Notes: a model not told the origin generated them from the letters alone. Shown: positions 1 through 9,369, numbered from the stretch's first letter. The stretch is DNA of 64,000 nucleotides from Vibrio tapetis subsp. quintayensis (GCF_030409945.1 NZ_JAUFQV010000012.1:248001-312000); one strand, 5' to 3'. Numbers and translations are program-made.

Positions 1-363
1 TAGGTCATCTCCTTGCCACGGTTTTGCGATGTAAAAATCTAAGCTAGCGTGGTTGATCGCTTCAACTGTTTCTTCAAGGCCTGCTTGCCCTGTAAGAAGT
101 AATTTACGAGCGTGCTGTGTCGCGACCTTTTTTTCTAATTCAATCAGAAAGCTGATCCCGGTTTGTTCTGGCATGATGTGGTCACATAGGATCAATGCCA
201 AAGGGATGCCTTCTTCGGCAAACTCGGTAATCACATCTTGTGCTTCAGCAACCGACTCAGCGGCTTCAACAACAAAAAACTCTTCAAAGGACGCTAGATC
301 TTGAGTCACGCTATCAAGGACCTCACGCTCATCATCTACACATAAAATGAGATATTTTTTCAT
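1..363 (-). CDS. Response regulator receiver protein (partial, C-terminus off the left edge)
   Basis: The first 121 residues of a response regulator; the rest lies outside the window. The start is the ATG at 363, four bases after the stop of the upstream kinase gene, so the two are almost certainly co-transcribed. The receiver fold is clear: the acidic pair in CVDDE near residue 10, the phospho-acceptor Asp in LCDHIMPEQTG near residue 60, a Thr in LLLTGQAG and the conserved Lys in AKPW near residue 116. The output domain cannot be seen, so it could be a transcription factor, an HD-GYP or GGDEF protein, or another type. Its phosphodonor is presumably the kinase encoded at 368-2350. The family call is firm; the specific role is unknown. 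Confidence 0.85.
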   Translation of the reverse strand, partial: MKKYLILCVDDEREVLDSVTQDLASFEEFFVVEAAESVAEAQDVITEFAEEGIPLALILCDHIMPEQTGISFLIELEKKVATQHARKLLLTGQAGLEETVEAINHASLDFYIAKPWQGDDL

Positions 364-367
364 GACT

Positions 368-2350
368 CTATTCCTTATTTGGTTGTTGAACTGCCGCCAT
401 ATCATCAATAAAATCAGGGTGACAGGTCGGTAAGTAGACGATCATTTGGGTAAACGACTTTGCGTCGGACTCGACGTCGATCCAGCCTCCGTGCTGGTGG
501 ACAATTTGTTGGCAAACTGAAAGCCCAATACCCAAGCCGAAATTTCCTTCGCGTTTGGTGGTGTAGTTTAACTCGAAGATGTGCTCCATAATGGCTTCAG
601 GAATGCCATGGCCGTTATCTTTGACGGAGATCTCAGCGAAACTTTTACCGTCAATGTTTTTGATTCCGGTAGAAATAGTGAGTTCACCGTTTTCAGGAAA
701 AGCATCGATGGCGTTAGAAATCAAATTGGTCCAAACTTGTTGTAAAGAAATAGGTTGGCATAGTACTTCAGGAATGCGCTGGTAATTCTTGGTGACTTTG
801 AATCTTTTCAATTTGTTTTCAAAGATAACCAGAGTGTCTTCTAACCCCTCATGCAAATCAACAAAATGCAATTTTTCGTCATCCTGCCTTGCATAGCCTT
901 TTAGGCCTTTAACCATGTCGGCAATACGTTTGGCACAGACATTTATCGAACGTAGTGTGCTGCCGGTAACGTGATAATCTTCGAGTTGTTTGATGTCAGC
1001 GGGAAGGTCTTGGCTTTGTTTGAGCAACCGAGCAAGGTCGTCAGTATTTTGGTGTAAATTAAACTGCACTAGCTTTTTAGCTAACTGCCGGTCTCCCAAT
1101 TGTGCAGCGAGTTGTTTTGATTCTCGCCTTACTTCAGCGGTAGACATAGGGCGAGAGCCCAGAGCATCTTGCAAAATCTGTTTGCCAATACCAGAGGCAA
1201 GGCCTTGTGTGGAATTCACGGTTAAGCTGGCAATTTTGTCGGTCAGCGTCTCTGCTCCGCGTAAAATCGCCGCAATTGGGTTATTGAGTTCATGGGCAAC
1301 ACCGGCAACCAATTGGCCTAATACCGCCATTTTTTCGCGCTCAATCAGTTGTTGGTGCGCGGTCTCTAAAGACTCCAGAGTTTTCTGCAATTCTAGTTTG
1401 GTATTGATACTGCGTTGTAACCGTCGATTAAAGTGCCTGAGCAGTAAATTCGTAAACAGTGGCAGTAGGTCTGTGTTGGAATGCATGACCTGAGAAAATA
1501 CATCTCTATCTAGTTTAATAACTTCGGTTTGGGTGAGCGTAACAGCGGTAGAGAAAGAGTGTTCACCGGAAACGAAAGACATGCCGCCAATGATGTTGCC
1601 TTTTGTATGGCGAACTACCTCCCGCTGCACCCCTAATTCGTCTTTCTTGTACAGTGCGACTTCACCTTGGGTGATAAACCAGAGAAAGCGGTTTGGCTCG
1701 CCCTCTCTGGTTAATAAATGATCTGCCGAATAGCTTCTGATTGCTCGGGTTTCATCTTTGGTCGTAAAAAATTCGTGGAGTGAACCGATAACTTGTTCTG
1801 CGAGTTGAGTGTCAGAAAGGTCGTGAAAATCATGGATAAACCCAGCACGATAAGAGCGCATTCTGTTATCTATATGGGCACGTAGAATTCGGTTTTGATC
1901 CAGTAAATGGCTGTAGGCGAGCCAGTCCTCGTTGTCTTTTTCTAGTATGAAAGTCGTGAGTTCTTTGATGGCTGATTTGTGCACAGTACCAGACGGAAAA
2001 GGCTTGGTTATACAATGATCGAGCCGGCCCTCGTTAACGGCGGCTAAGATTGATTCGATATCTTGGCCGTCGCTGAGCAATATTTTCCGAGCACTCCGAG
2101 TGGAGGGGCGTTTATCCAGTTGCACTAAAAACTCAGAGCCTTGAATTGCCTCACTATCGCAGGTGATGACCAATGCCACAATTTGGTTTGCTTGTTCGAT
2201 AAACTCTAAATTGCTTTCTGCTTCTGCTACTGAATCTGCTCCATAGATATCGAACCGGTGAGAAAAAGCAGACAGCTCATTTCTAAGCTGCTCAATGCTG
2301 TGTAAGTCATTGTCTATAAATAGTAAGGCGTATTGGTTCACGGCAATCAC
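368..2350 (-). CDS. Sensor histidine kinase with N-terminal receiver-like domain and cNMP-binding domain
   Basis: A 660-residue, apparently soluble kinase with no obvious membrane segment. Residues 1-135 resemble a receiver (IDND acidic patch, ITCDSEAIQG around the acceptor position, Lys in TKPF). Residues about 205-320 are a cyclic-nucleotide-binding-type beta-roll (FLWFITQGEVALY, then GNIIGGMSF). A short coiled linker leads to the dimerisation/phosphotransfer helix with the H-box GVAHELNNPIAAI near 350, and then a HATPase_c domain with N-box NLISNAIDAFPENG, DNGHGIP and GLGIGLSVCQQIV. The start is taken as the GTG at 2350, though a GTG three codons later is equally possible; neither has a good Shine-Dalgarno sequence. 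Followed at once by a response regulator gene, so a cognate pair is inferred. The ligand and target are unknown; the cNMP fold may be a protein-protein module rather than a cAMP sensor. Confidence 0.88.
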   Translation of the reverse strand: MIAVNQYALLFIDNDLHSIEQLRNELSAFSHRFDIYGADSVAEAESNLEFIEQANQIVALVITCDSEAIQGSEFLVQLDKRPSTRSARKILLSDGQDIESILAAVNEGRLDHCITKPFPSGTVHKSAIKELTTFILEKDNEDWLAYSHLLDQNRILRAHIDNRMRSYRAGFIHDFHDLSDTQLAEQVIGSLHEFFTTKDETRAIRSYSADHLLTREGEPNRFLWFITQGEVALYKKDELGVQREVVRHTKGNIIGGMSFVSGEHSFSTAVTLTQTEVIKLDRDVFSQVMHSNTDLLPLFTNLLLRHFNRRLQRSINTKLELQKTLESLETAHQQLIEREKMAVLGQLVAGVAHELNNPIAAILRGAETLTDKIASLTVNSTQGLASGIGKQILQDALGSRPMSTAEVRRESKQLAAQLGDRQLAKKLVQFNLHQNTDDLARLLKQSQDLPADIKQLEDYHVTGSTLRSINVCAKRIADMVKGLKGYARQDDEKLHFVDLHEGLEDTLVIFENKLKRFKVTKNYQRIPEVLCQPISLQQVWTNLISNAIDAFPENGELTISTGIKNIDGKSFAEISVKDNGHGIPEAIMEHIFELNYTTKREGNFGLGIGLSVCQQIVHQHGGWIDVESDAKSFTQMIVYLPTCHPDFIDDMAAVQQPNKE

Positions 2351-2571
2351 TTTTGGTTTTTTATCAATGTAACAAGAAAAATTGCTACGAGATGAGAGCT
2401 AGCTAAAGTTATTCATCACCTAGCTAAAATTTGATTCAAAAGGCTGATTTAACGCAAACTTTGTCAGTAATAAGTAAAACTGCACATTTTTTGCGTGGCT
2501 TCATGTGAATGCCTTTGAAAGATAAACGGTGCCTATGTACACTGATTTCTTTTTCCGTTATTGAGTAATAA

Positions 2572-3834
2572 ATGCAGCAATTAAGAAAATACGGTGCCAT
2601 AGGTGGCGCAATTGTTATCGCAGCCATTTGGCCATTGGCAGTAGGGCAAATCGCCGAGAAAGTCATGACGGATGGAATTGCGCAACTTAGTAACAGTAAA
2701 ATGAGCGCCGAAGTCATCGAATACGATCGTAGCTACTTTTCGGCTCACGCGACAACGCGTTTTGTTATTACTGACGAAAATCTAAAAACGCAGCTGGAAC
2801 GAGATGGCATCCCAACAGAGTTAACGTTAACTCATCAAATTACTCATGGTTTGTTATCTATCGATGCCCAAAGCGATACGTTAGATAATCCGATCTTTAC
2901 GTTTAGCTTAAATACCAATACTAAGCTTAATGGCAATACAACGTTTGCTTTGAACGGTAGCCCAATTGAATTTAAAGACCAAAATGGTGGCCAGCTAACC
3001 ATTGATGGTTACACGGGGGAGGGGTCTATTGCACTTGATGGCGAGTCGTCGGTGCGTTTTGAAGTGCCAAATTCTGATGTGATTTTTGCTAATGGTGAAT
3101 CACTTCTCGTGGAAAAATTGGTACTAGAGGGCGAGGGGCAAAAAGGGCTGGGGATTTGGCTTGGTAATCAGAATATCCAAATTAACGGCCTGTCACTTGA
3201 CACAAATGACCCACGAAATTCATTTTCTGCAAAACAGATCAGTTATACGGTGAACGCCTATCAAAATGAAGCGGGCGATAGCTTAACCAATACCCAAAAA
3301 ATTCAGCTTGAGAATGTAACACTGCCGGATGTCACCTTTAATCAAATTGATGTGGATTTTGCTATCCAAGGGCTTAATAGCTCAGCTTTTGAAGGTTTGA
3401 TGGCGCTATATCAACAAAACCAGGTATTGAATGAGCAGGAAATTGAACAAGCGATACCGCTGCTGGATTCATTAGTAGAGTCAGGTGTTCGTGTTGAATT
3501 AAACAATCTTTCTGTAGCATCGACCAACGGCGATATGCAGATGAATTGGCATTTGGCCATTCCGAAAGGCTTAGCAAATGTTTCTCAAAATCCAACCTTG
3601 ATTATTAATCAGCTTACCGGTGAATTGAGTTCGTCTACATCAACGGATCTGGCTAACACATATCCCGTTGTCCAAGAGGGTATCGATGAGATGATGATTA
3701 TGGAATTTGCAGATGAGTCTGCCGATGGGTATGCAGTAAAAGCCAAATTAGAGAATGGTATTGTGACTTTTGATACGGGCAAACAAATGTCGTTAATGGC
3801 CTTGTTTATGCCCTTGATGGTCAACGGGCAATAA
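2572..3834 (+). CDS. DUF945 (YdgA-like) family protein
   Basis: A 420-residue protein with an uncleaved-looking N-terminal signal anchor (hydrophobic residues about 7-26, GAIGGAIVIAAIWPLAVG) followed by a long beta-rich, Asn/Thr-rich periplasmic domain. The opening GQIAEKVMTDGIAQLS and the following VIEYDRSYFSAHATT are typical of the DUF945 family, of which E. coli YdgA is the best-known member (similar overall architecture, length around 500 in E. coli). The biochemical function of the family is not established. It stands alone: the neighbours on the left are on the other strand and an intrinsic terminator follows at 3871, so it is probably a single-gene unit. Confidence 0.78.
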   Translation: MQQLRKYGAIGGAIVIAAIWPLAVGQIAEKVMTDGIAQLSNSKMSAEVIEYDRSYFSAHATTRFVITDENLKTQLERDGIPTELTLTHQITHGLLSIDAQSDTLDNPIFTFSLNTNTKLNGNTTFALNGSPIEFKDQNGGQLTIDGYTGEGSIALDGESSVRFEVPNSDVIFANGESLLVEKLVLEGEGQKGLGIWLGNQNIQINGLSLDTNDPRNSFSAKQISYTVNAYQNEAGDSLTNTQKIQLENVTLPDVTFNQIDVDFAIQGLNSSAFEGLMALYQQNQVLNEQEIEQAIPLLDSLVESGVRVELNNLSVASTNGDMQMNWHLAIPKGLANVSQNPTLIINQLTGELSSSTSTDLANTYPVVQEGIDEMMIMEFADESADGYAVKAKLENGIVTFDTGKQMSLMALFMPLMVNGQ

Positions 3835-3870
3835 CCAGATATCTAATAGAAATAGGCATTAGCAAATAAA

Positions 3871-3893
3871 GAGAGGTCAAATGACCTCTTTTT
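3871..3893 (+). terminator. Intrinsic terminator after the DUF945 gene
   Basis: An 8-bp perfect stem (AGAGGTCA / TGACCTCT) with a two-base apparent loop is followed by a T run. It lies 37 bases after the stop of the DUF945 gene and separates it from serC. Confidence 0.85.
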
Positions 3894-3968
3894 CGCTTTT
3901 GTCGTTGCGCAAAAAATGGTATTACTCTGGTATAGATCTTAGAAACCAACGCAGGAGCATACGCTATC

Positions 3969-5051
3969 ATGGAACCTATTTATAATTTTAGTGCTGGCCC
4001 AGCTGGCTTGCCAAAGCCAGTGATGAAACAAGCCCAAGGAGAATTGATCGATTGGAATGGCTTAGGTACTTCGGTGATGGAAATCAGCCATCGAAGCAAG
4101 GAATTTATCGAGGTTGCAAATCAAGCGGAGCAAGATCTACGCGACTTACTTGATGTGCCAAGCAATTATAAAGTGTTATTTTGTCAAGGCGGTGCTCGCG
4201 CTCAGTTTGCTGCTGTTCCTTTGAATTTATTGGGTGATAACAGCAGTGCTGACTATGTCGATGCTGGTTACTGGGCGGAAAGTGCCGTAGCGGAAGCTGT
4301 AAAATATTGCACGCCAAATGTTATTAATGCACGCACCGAAAAAGACGGTAAAACGGCTGTTGTTCCAGCAAATCAGTGGGAAATTAATGAAAATGCCGCT
4401 TATGTACATTTTTGCCCGAACGAAACCATAGATGGTATAGAGATAAACGATTTACCCGTCACGGACAAACCTATTGTTGCTGACATGTCGTCTACCATTC
4501 TATCTCGCAAAATTGATGTGTCGAAATACGGTGTGATTTATGCTGGCGCACAGAAGAATATTGGCCCTGCTGGTATCGCGATTGTTATCGTACGAGACGA
4601 CCTGCTAGAACTGGCGAATCAAGCGTTACCTAGTATTTTGAGCTACAAGGTTCAGGCTGAAAAAGACTCCATGTTTAATACACCGCCGACCTTTGCATGG
4701 TATTTGTCTGGTTTGGTATTTAAGTGGCTTAAAGAGCAAGGTGGCGTAGAGGCGATTGAAGCAGTAAATAAGGCGAAAGCAGATTTATTGTACGGTTTCA
4801 TAGACGCCTCACCGTTCTACCGTAACAACGTTCATCCTGATAACCGTTCACGTATGAATGTTCCTTTTCAACTCGTGAAGCCAGAGCTAGATGCGACTTT
4901 CTTAGAGTTAGCTGAAGCGAAAGGCTTAGTGTCATTGAAAGGCCACCGAGCAGTGGGCGGCATGCGAGCTTCTATCTATAACGCGTTGCCACTAGAAGGG
5001 GTTGAAGCTTTGGTAGAGTTCATGAAAGAATTTGAACAAGCGAACGCTTAG
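3969..5051 (+). CDS. serC: Phosphoserine aminotransferase
   Basis: Converts 3-phosphohydroxypyruvate plus glutamate to phosphoserine in serine synthesis, and also acts in the pyridoxal phosphate pathway (class V aminotransferase, cytosolic). The 360 residues match the usual length of about 360. Typical family features are the N-terminal [11 protein letters not shown], the [14 protein letters not shown] segment, [14 protein letters not shown], the PLP-Lys in [12 protein letters not shown] near residue 197, and the C-terminal [15 protein letters not shown]. The ATG at 3969 is preceded by a GGAG ribosome site. Flanked by intrinsic terminators on both sides, so it is a monocistronic unit; in E. 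coli serC is followed by aroA, which is not the case here. Confidence 0.97.
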   Translation: MEPIYNFSAGPAGLPKPVMKQAQGELIDWNGLGTSVMEISHRSKEFIEVANQAEQDLRDLLDVPSNYKVLFCQGGARAQFAAVPLNLLGDNSSADYVDAGYWAESAVAEAVKYCTPNVINARTEKDGKTAVVPANQWEINENAAYVHFCPNETIDGIEINDLPVTDKPIVADMSSTILSRKIDVSKYGVIYAGAQKNIGPAGIAIVIVRDDLLELANQALPSILSYKVQAEKDSMFNTPPTFAWYLSGLVFKWLKEQGGVEAIEAVNKAKADLLYGFIDASPFYRNNVHPDNRSRMNVPFQLVKPELDATFLELAEAKGLVSLKGHRAVGGMRASIYNALPLEGVEALVEFMKEFEQANA

Positions 5052-5072
5052 TTTCTAAAATGCTAAATGTTG

Positions 5073-5105
5073 AGTCCGAGTGTTAATACACGCGGACTTT
5101 TTTAT
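5073..5105 (+). terminator. Intrinsic terminator after serC
   Basis: An interrupted stem AGTCCG-GTGT / ACAC-CGGACT is followed by TTTTTTA, 22 bases downstream of the serC stop. Confidence 0.85.
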
Positions 5106-5130
5106 GGGCGCTATAAATTTGTTTTAGAAA

Positions 5131-5162
5131 ACAAAAAAGCCGCTCAGTAAAATGAGCGGCTT
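5131..5162 (-). terminator. Intrinsic terminator after nrfA
   Basis: On the minus strand a perfect 10-bp stem (AAGCCGCTCA / TGAGCGGCTT) with a six-base loop is followed by a T run. It lies just downstream of the nrfA stop and converges with the serC terminator. Confidence 0.88.
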
Positions 5163-5192
5163 GATAGCTTCGTGTTTGGTTAAATTACGAGG

Positions 5193-6623
5193 TTAGTACT
5201 CGTATTTACTCTCACGTTCGGCGGCTTCTTTTTCCCATTGTGGAACAACGGTTTTCAAGAAGGTATCTTTGTCAGACTTCATCTTGTCCATAGGCATGCC
5301 CAGTGCTTTTTGAGCAGCAGCTTTGGTCGAGATATCTGGAATTTCAATCGGCTCTAGAATGCCTTTCTTCGCAAGTAAACGTACAAGCTTAGTACGAGCA
5401 TCAGCAGCACGGTCAACAGCTGTACCTAGAATCTCTAGTGCTACTTCAGGTGCGTGCATGTGAACACCATGAGACGCGATTGCGTAATCCCAACGCCATT
5501 GTGCATGACGGATATCAAGTAAGATATCTTGCATTTCTTCTTCGGTTGCGCCAGCATCCCAAGCGGCACCAGCCTCAAAGTGAGCCGCAACAATTTGTTT
5601 TTCAGCCGTCAACTTCATATTGGTGACTTGTTGTTTACGAGTCCCGACAATTTCGATCATCGTTTCTTTGCTTTGAGTATGACAGTTCGCACACGTGTCT
5701 TCGAAACGGTCTAGTGGGTTACCGATCTTGTGATCAGTATAAACCGTACCGTCTTCTTTAGTTACTTTAGGCATATGACAGTCAGCACAAACGACGTTGT
5801 TCTTACCATGGATGCCGTCACGCCAAGTTTCGTACCCTGGGTGTTGGGCTTTTAGCATTGGCGCTTTAGATACTTTATGCGTCCAGTCTTTAAAGTTAAG
5901 TGCATCGTAGTAGGTTTCCATTTCGCCCACTTTTGTGCCGTTATCCCAAGGGAATTTAACCCCTTTAGTTGGCCCAGTGAAATAGTACTCAACATGACAT
6001 TGTGCACACACGGACGCTTGCTGATCTAAGCGAGATTGGTCGTCAAATTTCTTGCCAATCGCTTCAAATGCGCGTTCTACGTATGGACGAGTAATGGTTA
6101 GCGCAGGCTCGCCATTTTTAAACTCTTCGCTTTTGGTATCGTGACAATCGGCACATCCAATAGGGTTGATAATTTCTGCGCCTAATCGAGCCCACTTGCC
6201 CTCAAAGTAGCCATCTTCACCACGCTCTTCTATTGTCCGAGCGACATCAGGGCTCTTACAGCTCCAACACGCCATAGGCATAGGCCCTGAATTGGCATCG
6301 GTTGGTGCGCCAGTACGAAGGGTTTGTCTTACGTCATCGACAGCATAGAAATGACCACGAGCTTTGTTATAGTCTTTAGCAAAGCCGTAACCTGCCCACA
6401 TGATAACCATGTTAGGATCGCTCGCTAGGGCGTCATCTAACGCTTTACTTTCAGAGGTTGCTTTCCAAGAGTTGTATTGATCGGGATGGTTCTCTTCGTA
6501 AGTTTGGTTACGAGGATCACCGATTTCATTTGCTTCTGGTGCAGCGAGGCAGCCCATACTAAATAAGTAGCTTGAGCCAAACAATAACGCTGCAGCCGAA
6601 TTCCGTATCCAGTGCTTTTTCAC
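5193..6623 (-). CDS. nrfA: Cytochrome c552, pentahaem ammonia-forming nitrite reductase
   Basis: Periplasmic enzyme that reduces nitrite to ammonium by six electrons during anaerobic respiration. The 476 residues match NrfA of E. coli (478). A signal peptide is seen at 1-27 (hydrophobic core [19 protein letters not shown]). The catalytic haem motif CWSCK, unique to this enzyme, is near residue 118; four CXXCH motifs follow (CADCH, CAQCH, CADCH, CANCH). The start is a GTG with GGAGAA seven bases upstream. Unlike E. coli, where nrfA leads the operon, nrfA is here transcribed alone and divergently from nrfBCDE, and ends at its own terminator. The intergenic region holds NarL/NarP- and FNR-like sites, which suggests nitrate/nitrite- and oxygen-responsive control. 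Confidence 0.98.
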   Translation of the reverse strand: MKKHWIRNSAAALLFGSSYLFSMGCLAAPEANEIGDPRNQTYEENHPDQYNSWKATSESKALDDALASDPNMVIMWAGYGFAKDYNKARGHFYAVDDVRQTLRTGAPTDANSGPMPMACWSCKSPDVARTIEERGEDGYFEGKWARLGAEIINPIGCADCHDTKSEEFKNGEPALTITRPYVERAFEAIGKKFDDQSRLDQQASVCAQCHVEYYFTGPTKGVKFPWDNGTKVGEMETYYDALNFKDWTHKVSKAPMLKAQHPGYETWRDGIHGKNNVVCADCHMPKVTKEDGTVYTDHKIGNPLDRFEDTCANCHTQSKETMIEIVGTRKQQVTNMKLTAEKQIVAAHFEAGAAWDAGATEEEMQDILLDIRHAQWRWDYAIASHGVHMHAPEVALEILGTAVDRAADARTKLVRLLAKKGILEPIEIPDISTKAAAQKALGMPMDKMKSDKDTFLKTVVPQWEKEAAERESKYEY

Positions 6624-6751
6624 AGTTGCTTCTCCGTAAATTTGTTTTTATTACCTAGCGTTGCATTTCAAGGTAGCCAAAATAAAAATTGGAGAACTTT
6701 TAATATGGTAGACGATATATATTCTCACGCTAAGTTCATTTATTTGCTAAA

Positions 6752-6765
6752 TTGTTTTAGATCAA
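6752..6765. promoter_or_regulatory. FNR-like site upstream of nrfA
   Basis: TTGTT-TTAG-ATCAA matches the FNR/Anr consensus TTGAT-N4-ATCAA with one mismatch. It lies about 130 bases upstream of the nrfA start codon; an AT-rich -10-like stretch (6717-6724) lies nearer the gene, giving roughly class II spacing. Inference from the consensus only. Confidence 0.5.
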
Positions 6766-6801
6766 TTATCCATAGTGATCCATGCCACGTTATCCATTTT
6801 A

Positions 6802-6817
6802 TACCCCTAAAGGGGTA
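6802..6817. promoter_or_regulatory. NarL/NarP 7-2-7 palindrome in the nrfA-nrfB divergent region
   Basis: TACCCCT-AA-AGGGGTA is a perfect inverted repeat of two NarL/NarP heptamers separated by two bases, the arrangement bound by NarP and NarL dimers in enteric bacteria. It sits about 180 bases before nrfA and 260 before nrfB. The rest of the 456-base divergent region (6624-7079) is AT-rich and shows no ORF with coding character. Confidence 0.75.
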
Positions 6818-7079
6818 GGTGGGGTTGCGGCGTAGTTTATATTTATAAAATAGCTAACTTCTTTTATTACTAGTGACTTAGGTATTTTAATTAGTGAATT
6901 GGCTCACTATTTTGTCTGAATTTTGTGCAGTCATATTTAGTTACAGATATAATAAGCTCAGATAGCGTTGCGGCTCATCCGAAATAAGAATTGATTTCAT
7001 TTAAGAGTTATTATCATTTAATTCTTAGGGTCACTTTTTGTTTGCCAAAATATAGTTTTGGTTTAAGGAAAGGAAAAAC

Positions 7080-7682
7080 ATGGGCAATATTAAATTGACC
7101 ATAGCCATGATGCTAAAATATCTTCTAGTATTATGTCTCTATGGGTTTTCATTCAATGTTGCTGCCGATACTTCTGAAACTGCGGTTCAAGAAGTTGACA
7201 CAGCGCGACACAAAGTGTCGTTGATTCGAGATCCAGATTACAAGTGTACGCAATGTCACAAGGATGCGAAGCAAACATTATTCGGTTCTCACGGGGAAGA
7301 CGCGCAAGCGATCATCGGCCGTGAGGTAAATTGTACTGAGTGTCATAGTAGTATTTCTCCAGATCACCGTGATGGTGCACCTGAAGTCATCAAATACTCT
7401 GCCGCACAATCAAAGTCTGGCACAGAGAAACAACTCCTTAGTCACAGTCAAATTTTATCTGCTAATAGCCAATGTACCGATTGTCATCAACCGAAAGATC
7501 TACAGGAAGACAGCTGGACACACGATGTCCATGCAACTAACTTGACGTGTTCAAATTGTCATGTGGTTCATGGTGAAAAACAGGGTGTGCTTAGCTTAGA
7601 GCGCAAAGACAAGATTAAACTGTGTGTTGATTGTCATTCCGATGTTACTCAGTTAAAAATGAAGAAACCGGAGGATGATTAA
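7080..7682 (+). CDS. nrfB: Pentahaem c-type cytochrome NrfB, electron donor to NrfA
   Basis: Small periplasmic cytochrome that carries electrons from the NrfCD quinol dehydrogenase to NrfA. The 200 residues carry an N-terminal signal peptide (hydrophobic core MMLKYLLVLCLYGFSFNVAA, cleavage near AAD) and exactly five CXXCH motifs: CTQCH, CTECH, CTDCH, CSNCH and CVDCH. Length agrees with NrfB of E. coli (188). The ATG at 7080 has an AAGGAAAGG-type ribosome site. First gene of nrfBCDE-dsbE-nrfF; its stop codon overlaps the region used as the ribosome site of nrfC. Confidence 0.95.
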   Translation: MGNIKLTIAMMLKYLLVLCLYGFSFNVAADTSETAVQEVDTARHKVSLIRDPDYKCTQCHKDAKQTLFGSHGEDAQAIIGREVNCTECHSSISPDHRDGAPEVIKYSAAQSKSGTEKQLLSHSQILSANSQCTDCHQPKDLQEDSWTHDVHATNLTCSNCHVVHGEKQGVLSLERKDKIKLCVDCHSDVTQLKMKKPEDD

Positions 7683-7683
7683 T

Positions 7684-8376
7684 ATGAGTTGTTCTAGACG
7701 AAATTTCATCACAGGCGCTGGCGCGGTTATCGTGACTACAGGAGTAGCAGGAACGGCGGTTATTGGCAGCAGCAAGTCATTGGCCTATTCAATGGAAGAT
7801 GGCAAAAAACGTTACGGTATGGTCTACGACGAAACAGCCTGTATTGGCTGTACTGCTTGTATGGATGCCTGCCGTGAAGTTAACAATGTACCTGAAGGCG
7901 TATCACGACTAGAAATTACACGAGGCGAACCGAAAGGAGAGCAGCCGAATGTAGATTATCAATTTGATCGTGTTTCTTGCCAACATTGTGAAAATGCACC
8001 TTGTGTTTATGTGTGTCCTACTGGGGCTGCCTATAAAGACGAAGCAACCGGAATTGTAGACGTTCATAACGATAAATGTGTCGGCTGTGGATACTGCTTA
8101 GCGGCTTGCCCATATCAAGTTCGTTTCTTTAATCCTGAAACCAAATCAGCGGATAAATGTAACTTCTGTCGAGACACCAATCTAGCCGCTGGAAAACTGC
8201 CTGCGTGTGTTGAGTCGTGCCCGACCAAAGCGCTGACATTTGGCGATCTCAATGATCCGAAAAGTGAGATTAACAAGGTTATTGCAAATAACCCCGTATA
8301 CCGCGACAAATCCCATTTAGGAACGAAACCGCAGCTATACAAAGTCGCACATGAAAAAGGAGAGGTGAAGTCATGA
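7684..8376 (+). CDS. nrfC: 4Fe-4S ferredoxin-type subunit NrfC
   Basis: Iron-sulphur subunit that passes electrons from the membrane quinol oxidase NrfD to NrfB. It has 230 residues from the ATG at 7684; an in-frame ATG at 7675 is rejected because GGAGG at about 7670 is well placed only for 7684. The N-terminus is a Tat signal (CSRRNFITGAGAVIVTTG). Sixteen cysteines form four clusters: CIGCTACMDAC, CQHCENAPCVYVC, CVGCGYCLAAC and the split CNFC...CVESC. The gene overlaps nrfD by four bases (ATGA), which indicates translational coupling. Confidence 0.95.
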   Translation: MSCSRRNFITGAGAVIVTTGVAGTAVIGSSKSLAYSMEDGKKRYGMVYDETACIGCTACMDACREVNNVPEGVSRLEITRGEPKGEQPNVDYQFDRVSCQHCENAPCVYVCPTGAAYKDEATGIVDVHNDKCVGCGYCLAACPYQVRFFNPETKSADKCNFCRDTNLAAGKLPACVESCPTKALTFGDLNDPKSEINKVIANNPVYRDKSHLGTKPQLYKVAHEKGEVKS

Positions 8377-9329
8377 GTACTTGGCAAGCTGCATTTCAAT
8401 TCGACTCACTGGTCTGGGACTGGATCATCGCTGTATACCTGTTTTTAGCTGGTATGTCGGCGGGGGCGGTCATGATTGCAATCTACTTAAAACGAAATGT
8501 AATCGAAGGTAATCCGGCTGAAAATGGCATCATGAAAGCAATGGCGTGGGTAGCCCCATTCGGCATTGTGGCTGGTCTGCTTATTTTGGTGTTCCACTTA
8601 ACCAAACCGTTGTCTTTCTGGAAAATTATGATCTATTACAATCCGTCGTCGGTGATGTCGATGGGGGTTATCTTATTCCAGTTATATCTCGCGGTGTTGT
8701 TTGTTTGGATAGGGATCATTTTCAGAGAAACGATCGTTAACTTCCTTAAAGGGCGATTTGCTTTTGTGGATGGTTTACTAAAATCATTCGGACGGTTTGA
8801 AAACGTAATAGAAATCTCGTTAGGCGTTATGGCTGTGATACTCGCAGCATACACTGGGTTCTTATTGTCGGCGTTAAAAACGTATCCAATGCTAAATAAT
8901 CCAGTGCTGCCATTGTTATTCTTGTTTTCAAGCCTTTCTTCTGGTGCGGCGGCAAGTTTACTGTTTGGGGTTGTGGGTTTCAAAGAAAGCCCGACCAGTC
9001 CGAGTGTTCGCTGGGTACATAATTTTGAACGTCCAGTCGTCATATTCGAGCTGTTTGTATTGGTCACTTTCTTTACTGGCTTAATCTTCAGTGGTGGGCA
9101 AAGCGAAGCTTCTGCTTGGTTTGCGCTGACTGGCGATTTTTGGTCATCGTGGTTCTGGTGGGGGGTTGTTTTATTCGGTATGTTAGTACCACTTGGGTTA
9201 AATGCATTTTCTCCGAAAGCGCTGCGTCACAGTCCGCTATTTATTGTGGTTGTAACTAGCTTAAGTCTGCTTGGTGTATTGATGTTAAGAACCTTTGTAC
9301 TCTATGCTGGACAAATGACCGTCGTGTAA
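8373..9329 (+). CDS. nrfD: Membrane quinol-oxidising subunit NrfD
   Basis: Integral membrane protein of the NrfD/PsrC family, 318 residues, with about eight hydrophobic segments starting with WDWIIAVYLFLAGMSAGAVM. With NrfC it oxidises menaquinol and feeds NrfB/NrfA. The length equals that of E. coli NrfD. It starts inside the last codons of nrfC (ATGA overlap, GGAGAGGTGA ribosome site). Downstream, a strong hairpin separates it from nrfE. Confidence 0.95.
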   Translation: MSTWQAAFQFDSLVWDWIIAVYLFLAGMSAGAVMIAIYLKRNVIEGNPAENGIMKAMAWVAPFGIVAGLLILVFHLTKPLSFWKIMIYYNPSSVMSMGVILFQLYLAVLFVWIGIIFRETIVNFLKGRFAFVDGLLKSFGRFENVIEISLGVMAVILAAYTGFLLSALKTYPMLNNPVLPLLFLFSSLSSGAAASLLFGVVGFKESPTSPSVRWVHNFERPVVIFELFVLVTFFTGLIFSGGQSEASAWFALTGDFWSSWFWWGVVLFGMLVPLGLNAFSPKALRHSPLFIVVVTSLSLLGVLMLRTFVLYAGQMTVV

Positions 9330-9337
9330 GCATGAAT

Positions 9338-9369
9338 ACCTTGCTACTTTTCAAAGGGTAGCAAGGTAA
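9338..9369 (+). repeat. Perfect intercistronic hairpin between nrfD and nrfE
   Basis: An 11-bp perfect inverted repeat (TACCTTGCTAC / GTAGCAAGGTA) with a ten-base loop fills most of the 52-base gap. No T run follows, so it looks like an mRNA-processing or stability element rather than a terminator. The nrfE ribosome site (AAGGA) lies just after it. Confidence 0.75.

Noticed and set aside
990..1493. A 167-codon plus-strand ORF inside the kinase gene
   Set aside because: It is antisense to well-conserved kinase motifs and has Ser/Cys-rich shadow composition.
2436..2717. A 93-codon minus-strand ORF
   Set aside because: It is a shadow of the DUF945 gene start and its upstream region, without ribosome site or family features.
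5131..5162. A small RNA between serC and nrfA
   Set aside because: The two hairpins are explained by the terminators of the two converging genes.
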